From assembly GCA_022564085.1 (NCBI GenBank), contig JADFMC010000039.1, positions 1 through 10,442 on the forward strand: 10,442 bases of DNA. Direction: 5' to 3'. Positions within the stretch are counted from its first letter, which is position 1. Each line of letters opens with the position of its first letter. The position numbers and the translations under genes were made by a program. Below are positions 1-6,906 of the stretch, piece by piece. The notes beneath the pieces are model-generated. The model did no database searches. It was not told the origin of the DNA and saw only the letters and a program-made list of their open reading frames with translations. Origin of the DNA: Fidelibacterota bacterium. Lineage in GTDB: Bacteria > Fidelibacterota > Marinisomatia > SCGC-AAA003-L08 > TS1B11.

Positions 1-1
1 T

Positions 2-499
2 GTGCTGGTGCTGAACCAGAGCTACGAGCCGGTGATGGTGACCAACGCCAAACGGGCGGTTATCCTGCTGATCCTGGAGAAGGCCGAGGAGGTAGTTAAT
101 TATAAGGAGATAATTCACTCCACGTCTATGCAGATGCCGTTGCCCAGCGTGGTGCGGCTGTCGCGCTACGTGCCCGTGAGGAACAAGGAGGTGGTGCTGA
201 CCCGCAAAAACCTGCTGAAGCGCGACAATCACTGCTGCCAGTATTGCGGCCGCACGTCGGTGGCCCTGACCATAGATCATGTCATTCCCAAGCAGAATGG
301 CGGCCGCAACAGCTGGGATAATCTGGTAGCCGCCTGCCACTCGTGCAATGTGCGCAAGGGTAACCGCACCCCCGCTGAGGCCAGCATGGACCTGCTGATT
401 CCGCCCTTCAAACCTTCCAGGATTACCTACTTCCAAAAATTCGTTCGCAAGCACCAGGAAGCCTGGAAGCCCTACTTATATATGGAACCCGGTGTATGA
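2..499 (+). CDS. HNH endonuclease family protein, 5' end probably cut
   Basis: A small HNH-nuclease-fold protein of at least 165 residues. The zinc-binding cysteine pairs are visible as CQYC (about residues 79-82) and CHSC (112-115). They frame the core DHVIPKQNGG (H93) and the NLV segment with N107, followed by RKGNRTPAEA, which closes the HNH fold in this family. The N-terminal part (VLVLNQSYEP, then a hydrophobic helix ending in KAEEVV) is the usual start of a widespread stand-alone bacterial HNH family whose substrate is not established. Homologues usually carry a few residues before the VLVLN motif, so the GTG at base 2 may be internal and the true start may lie just outside the window. 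The stop overlaps the trpS start (ATGA), so the two are probably co-translated. Nothing next to it suggests restriction-modification or an intron. Family assignment is firm; the biological role is unknown. Confidence 0.9.
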   Translation: MLVLNQSYEPVMVTNAKRAVILLILEKAEEVVNYKEIIHSTSMQMPLPSVVRLSRYVPVRNKEVVLTRKNLLKRDNHCCQYCGRTSVALTIDHVIPKQNGGRNSWDNLVAACHSCNVRKGNRTPAEASMDLLIPPFKPSRITYFQKFVRKHQEAWKPYLYMEPGV

Positions 500-1473
500 A
501 GAAGAGACTGCTCTCCGGCATGCGACCCACCGGCCAATTACACCTGGGTCACTACGTAGGAGCGCTGGAGAATTGGGTCGAGTTGCAGCAAACCTACCAG
601 AATTTCCACCTGATCGCCGATTATCACGTACTCACCACCGATCTGGACACCTCCCAGGTGGAGGCCAACACGCTGGAGATGTTGAAGGACTGGCTGGCGG
701 CGGGCATCGACCCTGAAATAAGTCCCATCTTCCGCCAGAGCCAGATCAAGGAACACGCGGAGTTATTCCTCATACTGGCCATGCTGATCACCACCGCCCG
801 GCTGGAACGCAATCCTACGCTGAAGGAGCAGGTGCGGGACTTGAAAATCGAGAAACTGGTATACGGCCACCTGGGCTACCCGGTGCTGCAGGCCGCCGAC
901 ATCCTGCTTTATAAGGGCGAATTGGTGCCGGTGGGAGAGGACCAGGCGCCCCATGTGGAAATCTGCCGGGAATTGGCTCGCAAGTTTAACAGCACCTACG
1001 GCAAGGTATTCCCCGAGCCGGCGCCCAAGCTGACCCCCTTTGCCCGCCTGCCGGGGCTGGATGGCCGGGCCAAGATGAGCAAGTCGCTGGGTAATGCTGT
1101 GCTGCTCAGCGATGAGCCTGATGTCATCCAGCGCCGGTTGCGCAAGGCCTTCACCGATCCCCTGAAGCTGCGCAAGAACGATCCCGGGCGACCCGATATC
1201 TGCCTGATTTTTACGTACCATAAAAAATTTAATCCGAGTGAAACCACGGAAATAAGGGCCGGCTGTGAAAGCGGGGCCCTGGGTTGTGTGGAGTGCAAGC
1301 AGCGCTGTGGAACGGTCATTGCGGAACAGTTGGCCCCCCTGCGGGAACGGCGGCGGCAGTACGACCAGCAGCCCGATCGGCTGTGGGAGATCCTCCACGC
1401 AGGGGAAGAGCGGGCGCGGCTGGAAGCGCGGGAGACCATGGGGCAGGTGCGAGAAGCCATGGGGCTGGGTTGA
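496..1473 (+). CDS. trpS: Tryptophanyl-tRNA synthetase
   Basis: Charges tRNA-Trp with tryptophan in the cytoplasm; class I aminoacyl-tRNA synthetase of 325 residues, the normal bacterial length. The N-terminal signature GMRPTGQLHLGHYVGAL (about residues 8-24) carries the HIGH-type ATP motif, and KMSKS lies at 193-197 followed by LGN. GEDQAPHVE is the usual tryptophan/adenylate pocket segment, and AADILLYK fits the Rossmann fold. The C-terminal anticodon-binding part has cysteines 236, 257, 264 and 267, a C-x20-C-x6-C-x2-C pattern close to the iron-sulfur site known in Thermotoga maritima TrpRS, plus an extra cysteine at 271. The ATG overlaps the upstream stop (ATGA) and has only a weak ribosome binding site, suggesting coupling to the HNH gene. 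The TGA stop shares one base with the scpA ATG. No regulatory leader such as a T-box is visible, since the upstream sequence is coding. Confidence 0.97.
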   Translation: MKKRLLSGMRPTGQLHLGHYVGALENWVELQQTYQNFHLIADYHVLTTDLDTSQVEANTLEMLKDWLAAGIDPEISPIFRQSQIKEHAELFLILAMLITTARLERNPTLKEQVRDLKIEKLVYGHLGYPVLQAADILLYKGELVPVGEDQAPHVEICRELARKFNSTYGKVFPEPAPKLTPFARLPGLDGRAKMSKSLGNAVLLSDEPDVIQRRLRKAFTDPLKLRKNDPGRPDICLIFTYHKKFNPSETTEIRAGCESGALGCVECKQRCGTVIAEQLAPLRERRRQYDQQPDRLWEILHAGEERARLEARETMGQVREAMGLG

Positions 1474-2195
1474 TGGCCTACCGCATACACCTGGAGAACT
1501 TCGAGGGGCCGCTGGATCTGCTGCTCTACTTCATCCAACGCGATCAGATCGATATTTACGACATCCCCATCGCCCACATCACATCCGAGTACCTCAGCTA
1601 CCTGGATCTGATGGAGTCTCTAAGCTTGACGGTGGCCGGAGAGTTCATCCTGTTGGCGGCCACTCTGATGCATATCAAGGCCCGTATGCTGCTGCCCCGG
1701 CCGGAACCCACCGAGGACGAGCCCATCGATGATCCCCGCCGGGAATTGGTGCAGCTGCTGGTGGAATACCAGCATATCAAGGCGGCCGCTGAACGGCTGC
1801 GCCAATTGGGAGAGCAACGCCGGACCCAGTACCCCCGAGGGATCGTAATCACCCAGGGGGGGAACGGCGTGGATCCGGGCGAATATCTACAGGATGTTTC
1901 GTTATACCAGTTGATGGCCGTGTTTAAGGAAGTCATGGACCGCCGGCCGCGCAACGAACCGCTACGGGTCCAGGCGGAACCCATTAGACTCGACGAGAGC
2001 ATCAGGGCCATCCAGCGGGCTTTCGGTTCCGGCGGCCGGATCACCTTCCGGGAGGTGCTGCGCAAGGTGCACCACATCCCGGAACTAGTCGTCACTTTCC
2101 TGGCGGTGCTGGAGCTAATGCGCCAGGGGGTCATCACGGTGGAACAGGGAGCCCCCTTCGCCGAAATTTATCTGCACAAGGTGGCGGCCAATTGA
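1473..2195 (+). CDS. scpA: Segregation and condensation protein A
   Basis: Kleisin subunit of the SMC-ScpAB condensin, which bridges SMC heads and acts in chromosome compaction and segregation. The protein is 240 residues, typical for the family. The N-terminal kleisin signature is clear: ENFEGPLDLLLYFIQRDQIDIYDIPIAHIT, given here only as a landmark from about residue 8, runs into a helix with GEFILLAATLMHIKARMLLPRPE (the conserved A-x-L-M-x-I-K-x-R-M-L-L-P core). The C-terminal winged helix (about 170-240) holds the SMC-head contact, with ITFREVLRKV and the usual ELMRQGVI segment. I chose the ATG at 1473 because it overlaps the trpS stop by one base (TGATG) and matches where homologues begin. 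The frame stays open to 1284, but that extension lies inside trpS and does not resemble ScpA. The smc gene is not in this window. Confidence 0.96.
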   Translation: MAYRIHLENFEGPLDLLLYFIQRDQIDIYDIPIAHITSEYLSYLDLMESLSLTVAGEFILLAATLMHIKARMLLPRPEPTEDEPIDDPRRELVQLLVEYQHIKAAAERLRQLGEQRRTQYPRGIVITQGGNGVDPGEYLQDVSLYQLMAVFKEVMDRRPRNEPLRVQAEPIRLDESIRAIQRAFGSGGRITFREVLRKVHHIPELVVTFLAVLELMRQGVITVEQGAPFAEIYLHKVAAN

Positions 2196-2770
2196 TGGAG
2201 AGCACCCCGGGCGAGGAAACACTCCAGGTCGTCGAAGCCCTATTGATGGCCACCCCGGAGCCGCTCACCAGGGCGCGCTTCAACCAGTGCCTGGAGCGTC
2301 CCGAAGTGAGCTTAGAAGCGGTTATCGAGACCCTCCGCCTACGCTTCGAGGAGCAGAAGCGCCCGGTGCAGATTGTCTTCGTGGACGGGGGCTATCAACT
2401 GGTCACCAAGGCTGAATACCAGCCCTACCTGCAGCGCCTTTTTCAAAAGCCGGGCCGGCTCAGCCTCACCCGGGCGGCCCTGGAGACTATCGCAGTGGTG
2501 GCCTACCGGCAACCGGTTACTAAATTGGAGATCGACCAGATTCGAGGGGTGAATAGTGATTCGACAATAAAGACCCTTCTGGAGCGGGAGCTGATCAATA
2601 TAGCCGGCCGTGAGGAGGCCATGGGGCGGCCGCTGCTGTACGGCACCACCGGACAGTTCTTGCAGGCTTTCGGGCTGGGAAATTTGAGTGACATGCCCAA
2701 GCTGCGGGAGATTCGTGAAATCATGGGCGAGACGGAAAGCCCCACCCCGGTGGTCCATGAGACTGAATAA
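2195..2770 (+). CDS. scpB: Segregation and condensation protein B
   Basis: Partner of ScpA: a dimer of tandem winged-helix domains that binds the kleisin and regulates the SMC ATPase. About 191 residues, the normal size. The start EETLQVVEALLMATPEPLT is the expected first helix of domain 1. The second winged helix is marked by LSLTRAALETIAVVAYRQP followed by VTKLEIDQIRGVNSDSTIKTLLE, the most conserved ScpB block, and by GRPLLYGTT near the end. I prefer the ATG at 2195, which shares one base with the scpA stop (TGATG) and lies 10 bases after AAGGTGG (2178-2184). A TTG one codon earlier (2192) is also possible. The 3' end overlaps the pseudouridine synthase gene by 14 bases. Confidence 0.96.
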   Translation: MESTPGEETLQVVEALLMATPEPLTRARFNQCLERPEVSLEAVIETLRLRFEEQKRPVQIVFVDGGYQLVTKAEYQPYLQRLFQKPGRLSLTRAALETIAVVAYRQPVTKLEIDQIRGVNSDSTIKTLLERELINIAGREEAMGRPLLYGTTGQFLQAFGLGNLSDMPKLREIREIMGETESPTPVVHETE

Positions 2771-3506
2771 ATATTTGGCCCGGGCGGGAGTGGCTTCCCG
2801 GCGTAAGTCCGACACCTTAATCGCCGCGGGGTTGGTGCGGGTTAACGGGGTAGCTATAACCGAGCTGGGCGTAAATGTTGGCCCTGACGATGTGGTTGAG
2901 GCTAATGGCCAGGTGCTGCCGGCGCTGGAGGAAACGGTGGTGTACCTGCTCCATAAACCGGCTGGTGTGATCAGCACCACCTCCGATCCCAGGGGTCGCT
3001 CGACAGTGATGGACCTGCTGCGGGACCGCCGGCGGCTATTCCCCGTGGGCCGCCTGGATCGGGACACCACCGGCGCCCTGTTCATCACCAATGACGGGGA
3101 GCTCACCAACCGCCTGATCCACCCGCGCTATGGCATCCGCAAAGAGTATCTGGCAGAGGTCCGGGGACGATTGACTTCAACGGCCCTGTCGGCGTTGGAA
3201 TCCGGGCTGACCCTGACGGATGGCCTGCGGGTCAAGGCCCGGGTAAAGCTGTTGGCCCACCGCAGCCGTCGTTACAGCTACCGGCTGACCCTCACTGAAG
3301 GTCAGAACCGGGAGGTAAAACGTATTTTTGCCCACTTCCAGTTACCGTTGCTACGCCTCCATCGGACCGGGTTTGCCGGTATATCAGCCGATGGCTTGGC
3401 GCCGGGTAAGTACCGCCGTCTACGCCAGGGCGAAATCAAGAGCTTGTATGCCCTCACTGCCGCTAGGGAACCAGGCCGGCAAAAACAGATGGATATTCCG
3501 TCGTGA
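2757..3506 (+). CDS. rluB: S4-domain rRNA pseudouridine synthase (RluB/RsuA type)
   Basis: Converts a specific uridine in rRNA to pseudouridine; 249 residues. An N-terminal S4 RNA-binding domain (about residues 1-50, beginning MRLNKYLARAGVASRRKSD) precedes the RluB/RsuA-family catalytic domain. The catalytic aspartate is D101 in VGRLDRDTTGALFITNDGEL; other family blocks are LLHKPAGVIST (about 64-74), IRKEYLAEV, and EGQNREVKRIFAHF near 181-194. The ATG at 2757 lies inside scpB (14-base overlap) and is where S4 domains of this family begin. The frame is open further upstream, but that part is unrelated. Position right after scpAB is typical of the 23S rRNA enzyme RluB, so I use that symbol. RluB, RluE, RluF and RsuA cannot be separated with certainty by eye, so the exact target uridine is inferred. 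Confidence 0.92.
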   Translation: MRLNKYLARAGVASRRKSDTLIAAGLVRVNGVAITELGVNVGPDDVVEANGQVLPALEETVVYLLHKPAGVISTTSDPRGRSTVMDLLRDRRRLFPVGRLDRDTTGALFITNDGELTNRLIHPRYGIRKEYLAEVRGRLTSTALSALESGLTLTDGLRVKARVKLLAHRSRRYSYRLTLTEGQNREVKRIFAHFQLPLLRLHRTGFAGISADGLAPGKYRRLRQGEIKSLYALTAAREPGRQKQMDIPS

Positions 3507-3531
3507 CAGAGTTAAACTTGCTTGCTTTTGA

Positions 3532-3537
3532 GCGAGG
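3532..3537 (+). promoter_or_regulatory. Ribosome binding site deciding the cmk start
   Basis: GCGAGG, with GAGG as the anti-Shine-Dalgarno match, lies 8 bases before the GTG at 3546. The alternative TTG starts at 3522 and 3528 have no comparable upstream site, so this supports the GTG start. Confidence 0.55.
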
Positions 3538-3545
3538 CGCCTGGC

Positions 3546-4250
3546 GTGCCAACCATAGTAGCAATTGACGGTCCGGGTGCGGCGGGGAAAAGCACCACTG
3601 CCCAGGAGGTGGCTCGCAGGCTCGGCTTCAGGCACCTGGATACCGGCGCCATGTACCGGGCGGCCACCTTGGCCTGCCTGGAACGGGGCTTGCCGGAGCA
3701 GGAATCATCACGGCTGGCGGAGTTTCTGAAGTCGTTGAGTATAGAGTTCCAGCCGTTGTCAAGCGGAGAGCAAAAATTACTGCTTGATGGCCGAGATGTG
3801 ACGGCCGCTATCCGAGCGCCCCTGGTTTCACAGCGAGTGAGCGCTTATAGCGCCCTGCCGATGGTACGAGAACGGCTGTTGGCCATCCAGCGGCGCATCG
3901 GTGAGCAATATGATGTGGTCTGCGAAGGCCGGGACATCGGCACACAGGTGTTCCCCGAGGCGCGGTTCAAGTTTTTCCTCATAGCGGACCTGGAGGTCCG
4001 GGCTCAGCGGCGATATGAGGAACTGCGGTCCCAGGGATTCGACCAGCCGTTGGACAAGGTCCGCGAGGAGATTCGAATCCGGGACCATGAAGATAGTACC
4101 CGGAAGCATTCGCCGCTGAGGAAAGCGAAAGACGCTGTACCGGTGGATACGTCCCACATGACGATCCCGGCACAGGTGGAATTTGTAATTAACCATATTA
4201 ACACCAGCCTGGAGAACGATAGGCTGGCAGGAGAAACCAGCTCGGTATGA
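3546..4250 (+). CDS. cmk: Cytidylate kinase
   Basis: Phosphorylates CMP and dCMP with ATP in pyrimidine nucleotide recycling in the cytoplasm. About 234 residues from the chosen start, a normal length. The P-loop is at the very N-terminus (IDGPGAAGKST, about residues 7-17), followed by RHLDTGAMYRAAT for nucleotide binding, CEGRDIGTQVFPEA, and the lid/CMP-binding block IRIRDHEDSTRKHSPLRKAKDA with its conserved R-D and D-S-x-R residues. GTG at 3546 puts the P-loop seven residues in and has a good ribosome binding site. TTG codons at 3528 and 3522 would add 6 or 8 residues and cannot be excluded. A 39-base gap without a clear promoter separates it from the pseudouridine synthase gene, and its stop overlaps rpsA (ATGA). 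cmk next to rpsA is a very common bacterial arrangement. Confidence 0.95.
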   Translation: MPTIVAIDGPGAAGKSTTAQEVARRLGFRHLDTGAMYRAATLACLERGLPEQESSRLAEFLKSLSIEFQPLSSGEQKLLLDGRDVTAAIRAPLVSQRVSAYSALPMVRERLLAIQRRIGEQYDVVCEGRDIGTQVFPEARFKFFLIADLEVRAQRRYEELRSQGFDQPLDKVREEIRIRDHEDSTRKHSPLRKAKDAVPVDTSHMTIPAQVEFVINHINTSLENDRLAGETSSV

Positions 4251-6814
4251 GTGAGAATGAAATCAATAACCCTGAAACTGAAATTGTAGAAACCACGGAA
4301 CGATCAGAGGAAAGCGATTCGGCTGCGACATCCGGGGATGATCCGACTGCCGCCGAGGCGCAGGCAGAGGAAAGCGGGCCGGCCGCGACATCCGGGGAAG
4401 ATGCGACTGCCACCGAGGCGCAGACAGAGGAAACCGCCTCCGATATAGAAGCGGCCGACACCCCGCCGGAAACGCCGGTCGATACCGAACCGGTGGCCAA
4501 AGAAGATGAGGATAGCCTGATAACGCCCGAAGAGGAATCGGCGGAGCGAGAGCCAGTGGATTACTTATCCTCGGATTTGCTCGATTCCATCACCCAGATG
4601 ACACCGGAGCAACTGAATTCGTTGGAGGCGGCGGAGGTAGCCAAGAAGGATAGATCATTGGAAGAACTGGTGTCATCCTCCGTGGGCGATATACGTGAGG
4701 ATAAGGTTATCACCGGACGGGTGATTGGGATGAACGAGCGGGAAATCCTGGTGGACATCGGTTTCAAGTCGGAGGGAATCGTACCGCGGGACGAATTCGG
4801 TGACCAGGAAATACCTCAGATCGGGGATGAAATCATGGTCTACCTGGTGCGGCTGGAGGACTCCAACGGACAGACGGTGCTCTCCAAGGAAAAGGCTGAC
4901 TTTATGCGCCACTGGGCGGATATTACCCAGAAATCCATTGATGGAGAGACCGTGCTGGGCCGTATTTCCCGACGGATCAAGGGGGGCATGATCGTGGACC
5001 TGAGTGGGATACCGGCCTTCTTGCCAGGCTCCCAAATCGATATCCGGCCGGTGCAGGATTTTGACGAGTTTATCGGTCGCGAGTTTGAATTCAAGATCGT
5101 CAAGTTGAACGAAGCCCGCAAAAACATTGTGTTGTCGCGCAAGGAGCTGTTGGAAGCGGATATGATGGAAAAACGCCAGAGCCTGATCTCCCAGCTGGAA
5201 GTTGGTCAGATCCTGGAAGGGCGGGTCAAGAATATCACAGATTTTGGTGTGTTCGTCGATCTGGGCGGCCTGGATGGCCTGCTACATATCACCGATTTGA
5301 GCTGGGGCCGGGTAAGCCATCCTTCCGAAGTGGTGAATCTTGACGAGAGCATCACCATCAAGGTAATCGATTTTGATCCTGAGAAACAACGGGTTTCCTT
5401 AGGGCTGAAACAGCTCACCCCCCATCCCTGGGAGTCAGTGGAAGCTAAATACCCCGCCGACTCGATGATTACGGGCAAGGTTGTAAGCATGACCAATTAT
5501 GGGGCCTTCGTGGAGCTGGAGAAAGGTGTGGAAGGGCTGGTGCATGTCAGCGAGATGTCCTGGACCCGGCACATCCGCCATCCCTCGGAGATGTTCACCC
5601 TGGGAGAGACCATCGAAACCAAAATCCTGAACGTGGACGTCGCAGAGCGGAAGATCTCTCTGGGTGTCAAACAGCTGCAACCCGATCCCTGGGACCAGAT
5701 CGAGGAGAAGTATCAGGTAGGTACCATTCAGAGGGGGCAGGTGCGCAACCTGACGCAATTCGGCGCCTTTGTGGAGCTGGAGCAGGGCATTGATGGCCTG
5801 ATCCACATCACCGACCTGTCATGGACCATCAATGTTCGCCACCCCAAGGAGATTCTCAGCAAGGGGGATGATGTGGAGGTGCGCATTCTGGACGTATCCC
5901 GCGAGAACCGCCGTATCGCCCTGGGACTCAAACAGGTAAGCGAGGATCCCTGGGATCAGATCGAAACTTTTTTCACTACCGGCAAGCAGACCACCGGCGA
6001 GGTATTCCGCATACTGGATAAAGGCGTGATCCTCAAAATGGAGCTGGAAGTGGAGGGAATCATCCCGCTGCGGGAAATCCCCAAGCATGAACGCCGGTCA
6101 GTCACCGCGCACTTAAAACCGGGAGATGTGCTGAAGGTCACAGTCCAGGAGCTGAGCATCGATGATAAGAAGGTAGTTTTAATGACGGACGTGTTAGCTG
6201 CCGGAGAGAGTGCTATAGTGGTGCCTGCGGCGGCCGCCACCGAGGAAGCCGTGGATCAGGAGGAGTTACCGGCCCCCAAGGAAAAGACCAGCCGGGAAAA
6301 AGCCGTTGCCGAGGAGGCGCGGGATTCAGACGCTGAGGCTGAAACTCGGGCTGCGGAAGCGACAGCAGCGGCAGCGGAGACCGACGCTGCAGTCACGGAA
6401 GTTGCGTCGCCGGCAGTGGAAGCGGCGATAGATACGGAGCAGGCGCCTAAGAAAACCCGGAAGAGTACCAAGAAAACAGCCGCAGCGAAGACCGGAGAGA
6501 CAGCATCGGTGGGTGATGTTGGGGCGGTAAAGACTAAGGCGCCCAAGAAGACGGCGCGCAAAACCTCAAAAACAGCCGGGGAAGCCAAAACCACTGCCGG
6601 CAAACCCAAAGGTGAAGCGGCAAAAAAGCCGGCTAAGAAAGCCGCCAAGCAAGTGACCAAGAAAACTTCAAAAATAAAATCCAAGGCCGATGCGGGAAAA
6701 AAGCCCGCCACCAAGACTGTCAAAAAAGCAGCATCGAAAGGAACCGATGATAGTTCAACCACCGGCCAGGACCGGCCGGCCAAGGTGGCTGCGGCCAAAG
6801 GCGAATCCGACTAG
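4247..6814 (+). CDS. rpsA: 30S ribosomal protein S1, six S1 domains with acidic N-terminal and basic C-terminal extensions
   Basis: S1 binds mRNA on the small ribosomal subunit and helps start translation. Six S1 (OB-fold) domains are visible, starting near residues 150, 232, 317, 402, 489 and 576. Domains 3-5 are the most canonical, with repeats of DFGVFVDL/NYGAFVEL/QFGAFVEL, GLLHITDLSW-type cores, and RISLGLKQL-type ends. Domain 2 shows GGMIVDLSGIPAFLPGSQ; domain 6 is more divergent. At 855 residues the protein is far longer than the usual 400-600. Residues 1 to about 105 form a low-complexity acidic region rich in E, D, A and T with a 20-residue tandem repeat. Residues from about 652 to the end form a second disordered region, first acidic and alanine-rich, then (from about 735) strongly basic with KKTARK and KKPAKKAAK motifs like histone H1 tails. 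The start overlaps the cmk stop (ATGA) with AGGAGA at 4229-4234 upstream. The core identity is certain; the tail functions are unknown. Confidence 0.97.
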   Translation: MSENEINNPETEIVETTERSEESDSAATSGDDPTAAEAQAEESGPAATSGEDATATEAQTEETASDIEAADTPPETPVDTEPVAKEDEDSLITPEEESAEREPVDYLSSDLLDSITQMTPEQLNSLEAAEVAKKDRSLEELVSSSVGDIREDKVITGRVIGMNEREILVDIGFKSEGIVPRDEFGDQEIPQIGDEIMVYLVRLEDSNGQTVLSKEKADFMRHWADITQKSIDGETVLGRISRRIKGGMIVDLSGIPAFLPGSQIDIRPVQDFDEFIGREFEFKIVKLNEARKNIVLSRKELLEADMMEKRQSLISQLEVGQILEGRVKNITDFGVFVDLGGLDGLLHITDLSWGRVSHPSEVVNLDESITIKVIDFDPEKQRVSLGLKQLTPHPWESVEAKYPADSMITGKVVSMTNYGAFVELEKGVEGLVHVSEMSWTRHIRHPSEMFTLGETIETKILNVDVAERKISLGVKQLQPDPWDQIEEKYQVGTIQRGQVRNLTQFGAFVELEQGIDGLIHITDLSWTINVRHPKEILSKGDDVEVRILDVSRENRRIALGLKQVSEDPWDQIETFFTTGKQTTGEVFRILDKGVILKMELEVEGIIPLREIPKHERRSVTAHLKPGDVLKVTVQELSIDDKKVVLMTDVLAAGESAIVVPAAAATEEAVDQEELPAPKEKTSREKAVAEEARDSDAEAETRAAEATAAAAETDAAVTEVASPAVEAAIDTEQAPKKTRKSTKKTAAAKTGETASVGDVGAVKTKAPKKTARKTSKTAGEAKTTAGKPKGEAAKKPAKKAAKQVTKKTSKIKSKADAGKKPATKTVKKAASKGTDDSSTTGQDRPAKVAAAKGESD
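4307..4426 (+). repeat. 60-base tandem duplication in the acidic N-terminal part of rpsA
   Basis: Two adjacent 60-base units, 4307-4366 and 4367-4426, match at about 52 of 60 positions by hand alignment and keep the reading frame. They encode two 20-residue repeats sharing EES, AATSG, D-x-T-A and EAQ positions; a third copy appears to begin with EET at 4427 and then decays. This is consistent with an in-frame duplication within a low-complexity region. Confidence 0.9.
6622..6628 (+). other. Candidate -1 slippery heptamer in the basic tail of rpsA
   Basis: A-AAA-AAG is in the classical phase (codons GCA AAA AAG, residues 792-794). AGGTGA (6610-6615), a Shine-Dalgarno-like match, ends 6 bases upstream. 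A -1 slip would add Ala-Gly and then meet TAA at 6634-6636. A small stem (6630-6634 with 6640-6644) follows, but it is weak and closer than usual. A second in-phase A-AAA-AAG is at 6697-6703. Lysine-rich coding sequence produces this heptamer by chance, so function is only a possibility. Confidence 0.25.
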
Positions 6815-6843
6815 CGATCACGGAATTCGGCCCACCCTGGCAA

Positions 6844-6877
6844 CCCGGCTGGCAATGGGCACAATTCAGCCGCCGGG
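6844..6877 (+). other. Inverted repeat in the rpsA-YbbR gap
   Basis: CCCGGC (6844-6849) is complementary to GCCGGG (6872-6877) across a 22-base loop, with an alternative pairing GGCTG (6847-6851) to CAGCC (6867-6871). No T-tract follows, so it is not a standard intrinsic terminator. It may be an RNA-processing or stability hairpin, or chance. The 92-base gap 6815-6906 otherwise holds only the ribosome binding site; no small gene or convincing promoter was found. Confidence 0.3.
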
Positions 6878-6890
6878 CCGCTCCCCTATA

Positions 6891-6897
6891 AAGGAGG
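6891..6897 (+). promoter_or_regulatory. Strong ribosome binding site of the YbbR-like gene
   Basis: AAGGAGG, a near-perfect anti-Shine-Dalgarno match, ends 9 bases before the ATG at 6907. It is the strongest such site in the window and belongs to the gene with the largest gap before it, which fits independent rather than coupled initiation. CTCC at 6881-6884 could pair with GGAG at 6893-6896 and partly mask it. Confidence 0.85.
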
Positions 6898-6906
6898 TTT
6901 GATCCC

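Noticed and set aside
763..1398. 211-codon minus-strand frame opposite trpS
   Set aside because: It is antisense to the conserved TrpRS catalytic and cysteine-containing region and has no family features.
1284..1472. Possible 63-residue N-terminal extension of scpA
   Set aside because: It lies wholly inside trpS in another frame, is Gly/Arg/Ala-rich junk-like sequence, and ScpA homologues begin near the ATG at 1473.
2339..3109. 256-codon minus-strand frame across scpB and rluB
   Set aside because: It lies opposite two clearly conserved genes, has no recognisable motif, and is explained by GC-rich codon composition.
6256..6798. Long minus-strand frame (180 codons) opposite the rpsA tail
   Set aside because: It mirrors the Lys/Ala-rich low-complexity coding strand (giving Val/Ala/Phe-rich sequence), has no recognisable domain, and the + strand frame is continuous with the S1 core.
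6844..6880. Intrinsic terminator after rpsA
   Set aside because: The inverted repeat has a long loop and no following T-tract.
6887..6892. TATAAA as a -10 promoter box before the YbbR gene
   Set aside because: It overlaps the Shine-Dalgarno sequence; transcription starting from it would leave out that site, and no matching -35 element was seen.
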